NCBI GenBank assembly: GCA_019359035.1
Contig: JAHHIC010000059.1
Span: 40,554 to 104,553 of the forward strand
DNA: 64,000 nt
Direction of reading: 5' to 3'
From: Scytonematopsis contorta HA4267-MV1
Lineage (GTDB): Bacteria > Cyanobacteriota > Cyanobacteriia > Cyanobacteriales > Nostocaceae
Of this stretch, positions 25,087 through 34,510 are shown piece after piece. Both the position numbers and the translations under genes were made by a program. Each line of letters opens with the position of its first letter. Position 1 is the stretch's first letter. Under the pieces are notes generated by a model that was not told the origin of the DNA, made no database searches, and saw only the letters and a program-made list of their open reading frames with translations.

Positions 25087-26896
25087 ATTAGCTGCGGTTC
25101 TATGCTCGCTATTTCTGTTGTCAAGCTGCACGCGCTTTGAAGCAGAATCACAACAATGGACACCACAAATGGAAGCAGATTGGAAACAGCGCTCAGCCGA
25201 GGCGATTGCAAAAGGAGCAGGCAGTAATTACGGAAACACAGCTTTTGAGAATGAGAAAAAATCATACCCCAAAGCAATGATTGATTTTCTTGCTGGCAAC
25301 CGAGAAAAAGCAATTGCATTCCTAACTGCACCCGATGCAGATGCAAGTAGAAACAGTCATACATTAGGTATTGATTTTTATTCAAGCTTTACTCTCAAAA
25401 ATCAAATCCGCAAATACTTCTACTTTGGTAAATATCTTGATAACTCTTATCGCCTTCGTATGAAGGAAGCAATGCGGATTTTGACTGAAGTAGACCCGCT
25501 CACTCGCCATTTTCCACAACCACGCCAATTTTGGGAACAGTCAAAAGATAACTGCAATACCTGGGTTGATTGTCGCAACACCGATAATTTAAAAGCAATG
25601 CGGAATGTTGCAGTATATTTGTTTGCAGAAGAAGCTGGTAACGAACAGACACGCCTAATTTATAAACAAAAACTCCAACGTGATATCCGCACCCTCTACC
25701 AAATTGGACAAGGTGAATGGGACTCTGAAAATTATTTGGGACACACCATAACTGCTTACATAAATCTATATGACTTTGCATTAGACCCAGAAGTAAAATC
25801 TCTTGCCAAAAACGCACTTGATTGGTTATTTACTAGTGGCGCATTAAAATATTGGCGTGGTGCATTTGGTGGACCATCTAAGCGCGATTCAAGTAAAGGT
25901 AACTGCGTCTGGTGTTCACTTGCTACTCATGAATTAGGATTGTACTTTGGCGATTCACCTATTACAAATTCTAAACCTTCTCCAGATGTAGTACATCTAA
26001 TTACCAGCAGTTACCGTCCACCTGCAGCAGTTGTAGCATTAGCTAGAAAGGATTTTCCTAAACCAGTTGAATTGCTGAATTCCAAACCAACTTATGAAAA
26101 CTGGAAACCAGGTAGTGACGATGCACCACAGTTCCACGAAACACTATATTTTGGTAATACCTTCCAGTTGGGTACATTAGCCAAAGGTTCTGGTGGTGAC
26201 TGGAATGGTTTTAAATTAATGGCATACAACCAGCAACGCGGTGTTGATTATTTTATTGCTGCAACGGGATATGACCCAACTAAAATATCAACCAGTTCTA
26301 TAGGTGGTGACAATGTAGCCCAATACCGCAATCTGGTAATTTGGCTTAACAACAAACCACAAGCTAATTTTCAATTTTTTCTACCCAAATCATCCCTATT
26401 AGAAACCATAAATGGTGTAACTTTCATTCGCTGCTCTAAAACATGGTTGGCGCTTACACCAATTAATTTAACAGTCGAGGGGATTAATACGAAAGCAACC
26501 CAAAAAATTAAAGAACATTACCCATCAGACCAAATTTTAACTGCAACAGGTACAAGGGGAACTGTTAGCGGATTTGCTTTAGAAGTTGGAGAAGAACTTT
26601 CCCACGGTAATTGGGAAGAGTTTAAACAGTCTGTAATAAAAAAATCGCGTGTCTCTTTAAACCAAATTAACAGTGGAATAGTTGAGTATCAAGGTGTTGC
26701 AGGCAAAGTCAAACTTCAACATACAGGTACGGGATTACCCAAAGTTTGGAGAAATGGACAATACCACAACTGGAAAAATCATTACGCTGTCTATCAAAGT
26801 GATTCGGGAACACTTGCACCAATTTATTTGGGGTGGAAGTCCGGTAAGCTACTTTTAGAAGCAGGTGGACACAAGTTTCAAAGTCAACTCAAATAG
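25061..26896 (+). CDS. Large lipoprotein, possibly carbohydrate-active (toroid-like)
   Basis: 611 residues from the ATG at 25061; an ATG four codons earlier is equally possible. Lipobox LLSSC near residue 23, so it is a membrane-attached lipoprotein. An alpha-helical region (about 30-300) has NDYDxY-like and WDSENYLGHTITAYINLYDFAL segments that resemble the alpha/alpha-toroid of heparinase- or alginate-lyase-type proteins; a beta-rich half follows (about 330-611). No catalytic residues can be assigned with confidence. The overlap with the O-antigen ligase-like gene supports a role with cell-surface glycans. Confidence 0.6.
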   Translation: MSVIKSHLKLAAVLCSLFLLSSCTRFEAESQQWTPQMEADWKQRSAEAIAKGAGSNYGNTAFENEKKSYPKAMIDFLAGNREKAIAFLTAPDADASRNSHTLGIDFYSSFTLKNQIRKYFYFGKYLDNSYRLRMKEAMRILTEVDPLTRHFPQPRQFWEQSKDNCNTWVDCRNTDNLKAMRNVAVYLFAEEAGNEQTRLIYKQKLQRDIRTLYQIGQGEWDSENYLGHTITAYINLYDFALDPEVKSLAKNALDWLFTSGALKYWRGAFGGPSKRDSSKGNCVWCSLATHELGLYFGDSPITNSKPSPDVVHLITSSYRPPAAVVALARKDFPKPVELLNSKPTYENWKPGSDDAPQFHETLYFGNTFQLGTLAKGSGGDWNGFKLMAYNQQRGVDYFIAATGYDPTKISTSSIGGDNVAQYRNLVIWLNNKPQANFQFFLPKSSLLETINGVTFIRCSKTWLALTPINLTVEGINTKATQKIKEHYPSDQILTATGTRGTVSGFALEVGEELSHGNWEEFKQSVIKKSRVSLNQINSGIVEYQGVAGKVKLQHTGTGLPKVWRNGQYHNWKNHYAVYQSDSGTLAPIYLGWKSGKLLLEAGGHKFQSQLK

Positions 26897-27266
26897 GGGC
26901 ATATATAGCTGGTCAATATTAAATTTATTAACTGATTCTTGACAGGTTTCCCCTATTGCCCATGTAGTTAAATCAGTAAACGCGCAACTATGCACAGTCG
27001 GAGCTTTGTAAACCCTTGATTTTATTGGATTTTAATTTAAGAATTAAGAAACAAGATAAAATTTTTTCTTAATTGAAATTTTCGCTTAATAATTCCTGAT
27101 TTTTGTTTGACTAAATAGCGAGTTTTATGAGAAGACTATATGTTCTGCTCTAGATAGGTGGTTGAGACTTGGGGATACCAATAAAATTACCTCACAGGCT
27201 GTGAAGACGGGAGGAACCATGCCCACCGTTTACCTCAAAACGCTCCGGGAGTCACATAGCGTGAAT
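26897..27266. other. Intergenic region between convergent genes
   Basis: No gene or recognised RNA seen. The part from about 27170 to 27290 is less AT-rich and looks like an unassigned repeat; it also encodes the last residues of the Uma2 protein. Confidence 0.45.
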
Positions 27267-27935
27267 TTACGCGGACGCAGTTCCCGGTTTCAAAGCCAAA
27301 TCAAAAATCTGTTGTGCGGTCAAATTAAAACCAGGGAGTGTAGGGGAGACAACTACATCATTCCCTCTAAACGTTGATTTTACGTATTCCCCGTCAATTA
27401 GCTCGCATACGAAGATAGTGGGTTGTTTTGGATAGCCAATAAAATCACGCCCTCCTAAAGCAGCATAATCTACAATCCAGTATTCAAGTATTCCCATACC
27501 TTCATAGTCCCTTAGCTTATCGTAATAGTCGTCCTGCCAATTGGTACTAACAACTTCTACTATTAATTTGACAGTTAGCGCGTTTTGGATAATTGACTCA
27601 ACTTCCCACCGTGTCTCAGTACCAATAGTTTCTTCATCCAAAACAATTATGTCAGGTTCGTACCCAGACTTGTCGCGGTGTGGTTTTACAATCGATTCTC
27701 TGGGTATTGTCCAAATGTCGCCTTTCCCCATCTCTCTAATAGCTATAAGTAATCTTTCAACAAGAGAACCTGTTAATTTTGAATGCTTCCCCCTAGGTTT
27801 AGGCATCTCGATAATTACTCCATCATGCAATTCATACCGGAATTCTGAGTTTTCTGGATACCATTCGATAAATTCATCGAAGGTATATAGTTTTGGTTCG
27901 GTTTGTTCTTGTGCTTGTGTTTGGGCAATTGTCAT
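27267..27935 (-). CDS. Uma2 family (DUF820) endonuclease-like protein
   Basis: 222 residues from the ATG at 27935, which has GGAGG seven bases upstream; the GTG five codons earlier overlaps this site. Uma2 proteins have a PD-(D/E)xK nuclease-like fold and are greatly expanded in cyanobacteria, with unknown cellular role. Key segments: YTFDEFIEWYPENSEFRYELHDGVIIEMPKPRGKHS, YEPDIIVLD (acidic residue of the core) and LIVEVVSTNWQDDYYDKLRDYEGMGILEYWIVD (ExxS...K core). The last residues KPGTASA fall in repeat-like sequence. Stand-alone gene. Confidence 0.88.
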   Translation of the reverse strand: MTIAQTQAQEQTEPKLYTFDEFIEWYPENSEFRYELHDGVIIEMPKPRGKHSKLTGSLVERLLIAIREMGKGDIWTIPRESIVKPHRDKSGYEPDIIVLDEETIGTETRWEVESIIQNALTVKLIVEVVSTNWQDDYYDKLRDYEGMGILEYWIVDYAALGGRDFIGYPKQPTIFVCELIDGEYVKSTFRGNDVVVSPTLPGFNLTAQQIFDLALKPGTASA

Positions 27936-27981
27936 AGTTACAACCTCCACATATATTTGACTTTTTCTTTCATATATTTTT

Positions 27982-28029
27982 AGTCCTCTTTAGAGGACTT
28001 TAGCTTTTAGACAGGGATTTTAATCCCTG
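27982..28029. repeat. Double-hairpin dispersed repeat
   Basis: Two palindromes in a row, AGTCCTCTTTAGAGGACT (27982-27999) and CAGGGATTTTAATCCCTG (28012-28029), a common cyanobacterial repeat. It lies between the glgA end and the Uma2 start and may act as a terminator for glgA. Confidence 0.75.
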
Positions 28030-28074
28030 GCTATTTGGGGGCTATCTGGTGGATATATGGCGATATCTGGGGGT

Positions 28075-29646
28075 TTATCTGGGGGTCGGTTTTTTTAATT
28101 CAGTTTCCGGCTTTTTCTCCGGTTTCGCTTCTTCCTGTTTTGGAGTTTCCTCTACTAGTTCCTGCTTAACTTCTTCCTGTTTTAGAGTTTCCTCAACAGC
28201 TTCCGATTTAATTTCTTCCTGCTGTGGTAAAACTGTTGCTGAAACTTCCTCAGCTAACAGTTCAGGTTCCTCAGTGATACCATACATCGAGTTATACAAC
28301 TTAACATATTGTCTCGCTGACTGATACCAACTAAAGTCCTGAGTCATAGCACGTTTTTGTAACTCTTCCCACTGGGGTTTATAACGGAAGCCTTCCCAAG
28401 CTCGCACTAAACAGGTATATAAATCTAAAGGTTCGTACCTATCAAAACAATAGCCAGTACCAGCGTGATTCATCGGGTCATGGTGGAATACGGTATCCAC
28501 TAATCCCCCTGTACGACGAACAACAGGGATACAGCCATAACGCAATGCTAGCATTTGACTAATTCCGCAGGGTTCAAAACGACTTGGCATTAAAAAAGCG
28601 TCGGAACCTGCGTAGATACGACGAGCGAGGGAATCATTATAAAGTAAATAAGTTGCCACACGTCCTGGAAAACGCGATGCTAATTGCCAAAGTTGAGTTT
28701 CATAATTTCTATCTCCCGTTCCCAATATGACAAATTGAGCATCAGTGTATGATAAAAATCTATCGAGAATATTCATCACCAAATCAATGCCTTTTTGTTC
28801 CACCAACCGGGAGACTATACCTATTAAAAATGCATTGCTATTGACTTCTAAACCAACTTCTTCTTGTAATGCGGATTTATTAGCTTTACGTTTTTCTAAA
28901 GTATCTACAGTAAATGTTTGGGCTATATATTTATCGGTTGCAGGGTCATAAACTTCTGTGTCGATACCGTTGATGATACCTGATAATTTACCGCTGATAA
29001 AAGACATCAACCCTTCTAATTTTTCGCCATAAGCTGGGGTTTTTATTTGTTCTGCATAAGTAGGCGAAACTGTGTTAACTCTATCCGCATATTGTACTGC
29101 TGCTGCCATTGTGTTATGTCCCTGCATATACCAAGGACACCAAGTAATTTTCTCTAGGAACCAACGCCACGGTCCTTGATATGCCAAGTTATGAATTGTA
29201 AATACGGTGGTAATATCTGGTGATTGATTCATCCACACAGGTAGCATTCCTGTGTGCCAATCGTGACAATGAATAATCTCTGGCTTCCAGTAATTCCAAC
29301 AAAACTCAGCCGCTCCATTAGAAAATAAGGTGAAGCGCCAATCTTCATCATCCCCTGAGTAAATACGACGGGGCATAAAAGAAGGATGTCCAAATAAATA
29401 CAGAGGAACATCAGTACCTGGTAAGACAGATTCGTAGACAGCAAAATTCTGGAACATTGCATATCCATGCCATACAGGGTCATGGGGAATTTCCATTTTG
29501 TCAGGTAAAAAGCCGTAATAAGGCATAAAAATTCTGACATCATGCCCCATTTTTCTCAGGAATTTGGGTAGCGCTCCTACCACATCCCCCATTCCTCCAA
29601 CTTTGGCTATAGGTGCTGCTTCCGCTGCAACGAATAAAATTCGCAT
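28075..29646 (-). CDS. glgA: Glycogen synthase (ADP-glucose, GT5)
   Basis: 523 residues from the ATG at 29646 ([30 protein letters not shown], the standard GlgA start with the [11 protein letters not shown]-glucose site). It transfers glucose from ADP-glucose to glycogen. Other family marks are [38 protein letters not shown] and the C-terminal [33 protein letters not shown]. The catalytic part ends near residue 465; a further 55 or so residues form an acidic and basic repetitive tail ([25 protein letters not shown]) not usual for GlgA. A TTG 16 codons upstream extends the frame but lacks support. Confidence 0.95.
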   Translation of the reverse strand: MRILFVAAEAAPIAKVGGMGDVVGALPKFLRKMGHDVRIFMPYYGFLPDKMEIPHDPVWHGYAMFQNFAVYESVLPGTDVPLYLFGHPSFMPRRIYSGDDEDWRFTLFSNGAAEFCWNYWKPEIIHCHDWHTGMLPVWMNQSPDITTVFTIHNLAYQGPWRWFLEKITWCPWYMQGHNTMAAAVQYADRVNTVSPTYAEQIKTPAYGEKLEGLMSFISGKLSGIINGIDTEVYDPATDKYIAQTFTVDTLEKRKANKSALQEEVGLEVNSNAFLIGIVSRLVEQKGIDLVMNILDRFLSYTDAQFVILGTGDRNYETQLWQLASRFPGRVATYLLYNDSLARRIYAGSDAFLMPSRFEPCGISQMLALRYGCIPVVRRTGGLVDTVFHHDPMNHAGTGYCFDRYEPLDLYTCLVRAWEGFRYKPQWEELQKRAMTQDFSWYQSARQYVKLYNSMYGITEEPELLAEEVSATVLPQQEEIKSEAVEETLKQEEVKQELVEETPKQEEAKPEKKPETELKKPTPR

Positions 29647-29855
29647 GGTATTTTTGTGTTCCCTGTCTGGCTTTTTTTCCGAATCTGGCTTCAACGAAAT
29701 TCAATAGCTGCCAACATTAGGTTATCAACTTTTGGGTGAAACAATTTCAGGTTTTAGGTTAAAAATCCAAAATCGTTTGACATAAAAGCAAATAACCCAA
29801 TGTTGACAGCTTAGTTAACAGGTTCTATTTAAGCACATTTACCAACGCACTATCT

Positions 29856-30827
29856 TTAAGCAACAGGACGAACTTCAGCGAAGATTTGCTGCAAAATTTC
29901 CTGCGCTCCTTTTTTCTTCATTCGTTGAGCCAACTCCTTGCCTATTTCTTCCGCGTCCGCAACAGTACCAGTAACGATATCTTTTACCACTTTTTGACCA
30001 TCAACACTGGCAACAATACCTGTTAATGTCAAATTTAGTCCGTTTAATTCTGTAAATACACCTATAGGTACTTGACAACCTCCTTCTAGTTCTCGTAGGA
30101 AAGAACGCTCTGCTAGACAACGGTCGCGGGTTGGTGCGTGTTCGATTACTTTGAGTAGGGATATTAATTCTAAGTCGTCACCACGGCATTCTATACCCAG
30201 CGCTCCTTGTCCAACAGCATGGAGAGAAATTTCTTTGGGTAATACTTGATGAACGCGGTTACCCATACCCAAACGCTCTAAACCAGCGACGGCTAGAATT
30301 AAAGCATCGTATTCACCTGCATCCAACTTAGCTAGACGAGTGTTAAGGTTACCCCGAACGTCTTTAAAAGTGAGATGGGGGAAGTGGTGTCTCAATTGTG
30401 CTAAACGTCGCAAAGAAGAAGTACCAACAACCGCTCCTGGTGGTAAGGTATCGATTTGCTGACCGATGAATTTTTCATGAAGAACCAAAGCATCCGCTGG
30501 GTTTTCTCGTTCGGTAACAACTCCCAATACCAAACCAGATGGTAAGCGTGTGGGCAAATCTTTTAGCGAGTGAACAGCAAAATCTATCTCCCGCTCAAGC
30601 ATCCCCATTTCCAATTCTTTGGTAAATAGCCCTTTATCACCAATTTTCGCCAAGGCAACATCCAAAATTTTGTCTCCTTGGGTGGCCATGGTGTGGACTT
30701 CAAAATTAATATCAGGGAAACTTTTCTGAAGTTGTTCTCTAACCCAATACGTTTGAACGAGAGCCAGTTGGCTTTTGCGAGAACCGATGCGAATGGTACG
30801 GGTTGGTGTGGGCACAGCTACTGTCAT
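29856..30827 (-). CDS. hemC: Porphobilinogen deaminase (hydroxymethylbilane synthase)
   Basis: 323 residues from the ATG at 30827. It joins four porphobilinogens into hydroxymethylbilane for chlorophyll, haem, bilin and corrinoid synthesis. The N-terminus [38 protein letters not shown] (with the catalytic Asp of SLKDLP), [11 protein letters not shown] and [18 protein letters not shown] are diagnostic. The dipyrromethane cofactor Cys is in [10 protein letters not shown]. Complete and without oddities. Same strand as glgA, with a 209-bp gap, so probably a separate transcript. Confidence 0.97.
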   Translation of the reverse strand: MTVAVPTPTRTIRIGSRKSQLALVQTYWVREQLQKSFPDINFEVHTMATQGDKILDVALAKIGDKGLFTKELEMGMLEREIDFAVHSLKDLPTRLPSGLVLGVVTERENPADALVLHEKFIGQQIDTLPPGAVVGTSSLRRLAQLRHHFPHLTFKDVRGNLNTRLAKLDAGEYDALILAVAGLERLGMGNRVHQVLPKEISLHAVGQGALGIECRGDDLELISLLKVIEHAPTRDRCLAERSFLRELEGGCQVPIGVFTELNGLNLTLTGIVASVDGQKVVKDIVTGTVADAEEIGKELAQRMKKKGAQEILQQIFAEVRPVA

Positions 30828-31642
30828 AAAACTATTTGTCAAAGCAGGAGATTAATTGACTGGATCTAGACTACCGCAGAGGGAGACAATTCGGAATTGT
30901 AAGCGCGATTAAAAGTCAAGTTTATTATTTACAATTCTTTACTTTCTGCGGGAAGTAATTGTAATAATTATGTTGTAAGCTTACGAAAGAGAAGTATCTT
31001 GCACGTACTGTTGCTATTTTTGAGTACGCTTTTTGGTGACTATTTAGTAGGCAACCAAAACAAGTGGTTGCAAGGTAGTCAAAGTAATAAAAAGCAGTAA
31101 AAAGCGGCGAATTCTACAGAAGAATTACCTGGCAATTAACAAAATAAATATATCATAAATATGTTTCCTTTGCTACAAGAAAACTATATTATTACTATTG
31201 AGTAAATTAAGTTTTGTGAATTATTTAATTGTTTAAAAGCATATTTTCAATTAATTACTGAAAACATGAAATAAAAGTTTATCTTCTTGAGTTGGACCGT
31301 AGCAAACCTGAAAACCCCACTCTCAAACAAAAGAGAACCCCACCCCCAACCCCCTCCCCGCAAGCGGGGAGGGGGCTACGATTGGTGTAAAAATAAATAA
31401 AATACTCGCTAGAACACAAAAATAGACTATTTCTGCGTTTTTTCGTAGCCCCCTCCCCGTAAACGGGGAGGGGGTTGGGGGTGGGGTTTTCTTTGGGTTC
31501 AATTATTACTATATGAAATAATTATAAATCGGCTAAGAGTTTAAATTTTACGTGAAATTTATTGCTAAATTTATAAGGCTACGTAAGGTAAATAAACGAC
31601 ATTACAAAACAAAAAAATCCGTACATAATGGGAGGATAGGTT
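30828..31642. other. Long intergenic region with a MITE-like element
   Basis: 815 bp without a gene. Apart from the element at 31336-31488 it is AT-rich and featureless to the eye; promoters of hemC and of the pentapeptide gene must lie here. Confidence 0.6.
31336..31488. mobile_element. MITE-like element with 46-bp terminal inverted repeats
   Basis: Arms 31336-31381 and 31443-31488 are complementary over 46 bp except for four bases in an inner loop (GCAAGC against GTTTAC). Each arm is itself a hairpin (CCCCTCCCCG ... CGGGGAGGGG). A 61-bp AT-rich centre has no coding potential. A single arm of the same family is at 41004-41038. Confidence 0.8.
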
Positions 31643-32470
31643 TTGTTTTTTGTCATGAACCAGTCTCCTAACTCCACCAACCCCGGATTGTCTTCCCCCA
31701 AATTATCTTCCGAAGTCAACTCCGAAAATTCACAACAACCCATTACCACAGGAACTGTCACAGGAACTGGAAACGTCAATCCACCTGTGTCAAATCAACC
31801 AATATATTCGCAAATTCCTACCCAGCAAATTCAAGCACCTCAGACGGTATCCCAAACACTACCCCAGACTGGCACAACAATTCAACCTCAACAGCGACAG
31901 GGGTTGCTTTTTGTACTCGCTGCGGTACTGACTGGGACTACACTATTGCTGGGAGTAGGAGTATATACATTATTAAAAACCGTTGATAGCACCACTGTTG
32001 ATAATGCTAAGACACCACAACAAAAACAAGTTACACAAAATGATATATCAAGCGAAGCACCTGTAGAAACATTAGCACCACCAACATCAACAGAGCTTTC
32101 CCCACAACAAACAGCAACAGAATCATTAACACAACAAGATTCTCAAGTAGTAGCAAAACCTCGCACCCAAAAATACCAACCAGAAAAAAATCTGGGTGGA
32201 GTAAATTGGCGAGCTAGAGATTTGCGGGGAATGAGTTTACGGAATGTAGATTTAGGCGGTGCAAATCTGGAAACAGCTAACTTGAGTGGAGTTGATTTGA
32301 GTGGAGCAAAATTAGGTGGTGCAAACCTAGCCAAAGCCAATTTGAGAAACGCCAATTTAAGCGGAGCCGATTTGCGGGGTGCTAATTTAGGAAACGCCAA
32401 CCTCACAGGAGCAAATTTAAACCGCACTTTACTCGACGGTGCTAACTTGAATGGCACAAAAATGCCTTGA
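31643..32470 (+). CDS. Pentapeptide-repeat protein with one membrane segment
   Basis: 275 residues if the TTG at 31643 is used: GGAGG stands seven bases before it, whereas the first ATG (31655) is 19 bases from that site. Order: Pro/Thr/Gln-rich disordered N-terminus (1-90), one membrane helix (about 95-118, LLFVLAAVLTGTTLLLGVGVYTLL), a second disordered linker, then about 14 pentapeptide repeats of the A(D/N)LxG type (about 190-272). The right-handed beta-helix would face the periplasm or lumen. The role of such proteins in cyanobacteria is unknown. Confidence 0.85.
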   Translation: MFFVMNQSPNSTNPGLSSPKLSSEVNSENSQQPITTGTVTGTGNVNPPVSNQPIYSQIPTQQIQAPQTVSQTLPQTGTTIQPQQRQGLLFVLAAVLTGTTLLLGVGVYTLLKTVDSTTVDNAKTPQQKQVTQNDISSEAPVETLAPPTSTELSPQQTATESLTQQDSQVVAKPRTQKYQPEKNLGGVNWRARDLRGMSLRNVDLGGANLETANLSGVDLSGAKLGGANLAKANLRNANLSGADLRGANLGNANLTGANLNRTLLDGANLNGTKMP

Positions 32471-32615
32471 CTGTTGACTGTTGACTGTTGACTGTTGACT
32501 GTTGACTGTTTTTAAGCTAAATTTCATAACTTTTTACTCAAAACCTCTTTATTCCCAATTCCCCACTACCCTATTCTCCACTCCCCTATTCCCCACTCCC
32601 CACTCCCCACTCCCC
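32468..32615. repeat. TTGACTG and CCCCACT heptamer tracts
   Basis: Five TGTTGAC units begin at the stop codon of the pentapeptide gene, and a CCCCACT/CCCTATT tract follows at about 32548-32615. Confidence 0.88.
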
Positions 32616-32683
32616 TTTATCTTTGCTATAACTGTGGCTGAGTCAAGACTTAGTATCAAGTAAGACATATAGTCAAGCCAACT

Positions 32684-33454
32684 ATGAAAAGCCTAGTTAT
32701 AGCCACGACAGCATTTTTAACGACAATCAGCTTAGGTCAAGCAGCACTAGCAAGTAATTCTGAACACGTTCGACAGTTATTGGCAACAAAAGAATGTCAA
32801 AACTGTAACTTAAGTGGTGCGGGTTTGGTTTTGGCTGATTTATCAGGTGCGAATCTCGCTGGAGCAAATCTCGTCGGAGCAAATCTCAGTCGCGCTAATT
32901 TGACTGGTGCGGATTTAAGAGGTGCTAATTTAAGCAGCGCGAGTTTATTTGGTGCAAACCTCAGTGGTGCTAAGCTAAGTGGGGCGACTTTGTTGGGTAC
33001 TGATTTAAGAAATACTTATTTGTTTAATGCCGATTTGGCTGATGTTGACCTTAATGGCTCGAATTACGAAGGTGCAACGGGGATACCCACAAGATTTGCT
33101 AATCCCGAAAAATTTTATGCTTTGGGAGTTGCGGAAGCACAAAAGGGCAATCAACAACCAGCGGTTGAATATTTTACCCAAGCGATTTCGATGAAACCTG
33201 ATTATGCGGCTGCGTATCTAGCTCGTGGTGTCGCTCGCTATCAAATATTAGACCGAGAGGGTGCTTTTAAGGATGCCCAAATGGCAGAAAGATTATATAA
33301 AATGCAAAATGACGGTGATGGAACTCTGGTAGCAACGGCTTTTATGAAAGAGTTACAAACACCCTATGATGCTACGGTTGATGTCGGAAAACCAAGTTTC
33401 ATGGATTTTGTTGGTAGTGTGGGTTCGCTATTACTGCAATTCTTCCCCTTTTAA
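32684..33454 (+). CDS. Secreted pentapeptide-repeat plus TPR protein
   Basis: 256 residues. Signal peptide MKSLVIATTAFLTTISLGQAALA with cleavage after ALA. A cysteine pair in ATKECQNCNLSGAG precedes about 16 pentapeptide repeats (about 40-125), followed by two TPR-like helices (YALGVAEAQKGNQQPAVEYFTQAISMKPDYAAAYLARGVARY, 145-190) and a hydrophobic C-terminal end (FVGSVGSLLLQFFPF). The CxxC pair just before the repeats is a recurrent feature of exported cyanobacterial pentapeptide proteins. It follows another pentapeptide gene on the same strand but a repeat tract separates them. Confidence 0.85.
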   Translation: MKSLVIATTAFLTTISLGQAALASNSEHVRQLLATKECQNCNLSGAGLVLADLSGANLAGANLVGANLSRANLTGADLRGANLSSASLFGANLSGAKLSGATLLGTDLRNTYLFNADLADVDLNGSNYEGATGIPTRFANPEKFYALGVAEAQKGNQQPAVEYFTQAISMKPDYAAAYLARGVARYQILDREGAFKDAQMAERLYKMQNDGDGTLVATAFMKELQTPYDATVDVGKPSFMDFVGSVGSLLLQFFPF

Positions 33455-33487
33455 TATACACTCACTTGAAATCTACTCAAATATATC

Positions 33488-33513
33488 GGGCGGGCAGGGA
33501 TGCCCACCCCACA
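33488..33513. repeat. Dispersed GGGTGGGCATCC-type repeat, copy 3
   Basis: GGGCGGGCAGGGATGCCCAC followed by CCCACA, placed directly before a heptamer tract. Confidence 0.8.
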
Positions 33514-33645
33514 ACCCATTCCCCACTACCCATTCCCCACAACCCATTCCCCACAACCCATTCCCCACTACCCATTCCCCACTACCCATTCCCCACTACC
33601 CATTCCCCACTACCCATTCCCCACTACCCATTCCCCACTACCCAC
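33514..33645. repeat. CCCATTCCCCACTA 14-bp tandem array
   Basis: About nine units alternating CCCATTC and CCCACTA/CCCACAA, that is a 14-bp higher-order unit. It encodes the last ten residues and stop of the leftward CpcT/CpeT gene. Confidence 0.92.
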
Positions 33646-34230
33646 CTTTACTTCGTGGGCAAAATTTTGTCTTCGGGAAAACTCGAATGGACCAGCAATT
33701 GAACCCCATACACGCTCATCGGTTTCTGGGTGTCTACCCCGGTCGAGACTTAAAAATTTATTTGCGTCGATTTCAAATTCGTTATCTAAATAGGTGTTTT
33801 CACCATCACGAACAACGATACAGCATTTACCTGGTTCAACTCGACCCTTGAAACTTTGACCCGTCCACTCTACAATCATGTTGCATCCCGGCATTTTTTC
33901 CAACTGGTCAACAGTCAAATTTTTTAGGCGTTCTGTATCGCGAGATGCACCATAGTATTTTTGTTCATCTTTTAGGGTGTAATGCTCGATAACTATATGG
34001 TCTTCCTCTACCATCAACTTCATTACCCGCATTCGGTATGGTTGATTTAGCATAAAGTCATAAGCCTGTTCCAAAAATAAACCTACCCCAGACAATACTT
34101 CAAAAGGCAGAGGTCGGATACACACACGAATATGAGCAAAGAAAGGGGGATTCTCAAATGCTTGCTCTTGATTGCTAAAATCTGCTGCCATCCAGCGAGT
34201 TAAGGTTGCTATATCTGTAGAATGTGTCAT
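33610..34230 (-). CDS. CpcT/CpeT family chromophore lyase
   Basis: 206 residues, family length about 195-200. CpcT/CpeT lyases attach phycocyanobilin or phycoerythrobilin to a beta-subunit cysteine of phycobiliproteins. Recognised by LTRWMAADFSNQEQAFENPPFFAHI, PYRMRVMKLM, CNMIVEW...FKGRVEPGKCC and ERVWGSIAGPFEFSR. The C-terminal GSGEWVVGNG is translated from the heptamer array and is not part of the family. Which phycobiliprotein it serves cannot be told because no phycobilisome gene is nearby. Confidence 0.9.
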   Translation of the reverse strand: MTHSTDIATLTRWMAADFSNQEQAFENPPFFAHIRVCIRPLPFEVLSGVGLFLEQAYDFMLNQPYRMRVMKLMVEEDHIVIEHYTLKDEQKYYGASRDTERLKNLTVDQLEKMPGCNMIVEWTGQSFKGRVEPGKCCIVVRDGENTYLDNEFEIDANKFLSLDRGRHPETDERVWGSIAGPFEFSRRQNFAHEVKVGSGEWVVGNG

Positions 34231-34434
34231 TATAGCGAATTTTGGATTTAGAATTTTGGATTTTAATTTGATAGAACTAAGCTACCCGGTACTAAATACC
34301 TAGTGTTTGGCAGCTTGTTTTTATCTTTACATATTAAAAATGTTATTACACAAGTGTTTTTAGGTGAGTACTTGTTCTTTATTATGGAGAATTTTTTACA
34401 GACATACGTCATCATTTATAGAGTTATGAGTTAT

Positions 34435-34492
34435 TAAACAGTCACAAGTCAGTCACAAGTCACCAATTACCAATTACCAGTTACCAGTCACC
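34435..34492. repeat. Short AGTCACA and ACCAATT repeat tract
   Basis: Units of CAGTCACAAGT and ACCAATT/ACCAGTT just upstream of the TPR gene at 34511; probably part of its leader. Confidence 0.7.
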
Positions 34493-34510
34493 TAACGAGG
34501 AATATTACTG

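Noticed and set aside
30828..31642. Non-coding RNA or tRNA gene in the long gap
   Set aside because: No cloverleaf or conserved RNA pattern could be recognised by eye; the only structure is the MITE-like element.
33466..33851. Rightward frames rich in Pro, His, Ser and Thr over the heptamer array
   Set aside because: They are translations of the 14-bp array in three frames and lie antisense to the CpcT/CpeT gene.
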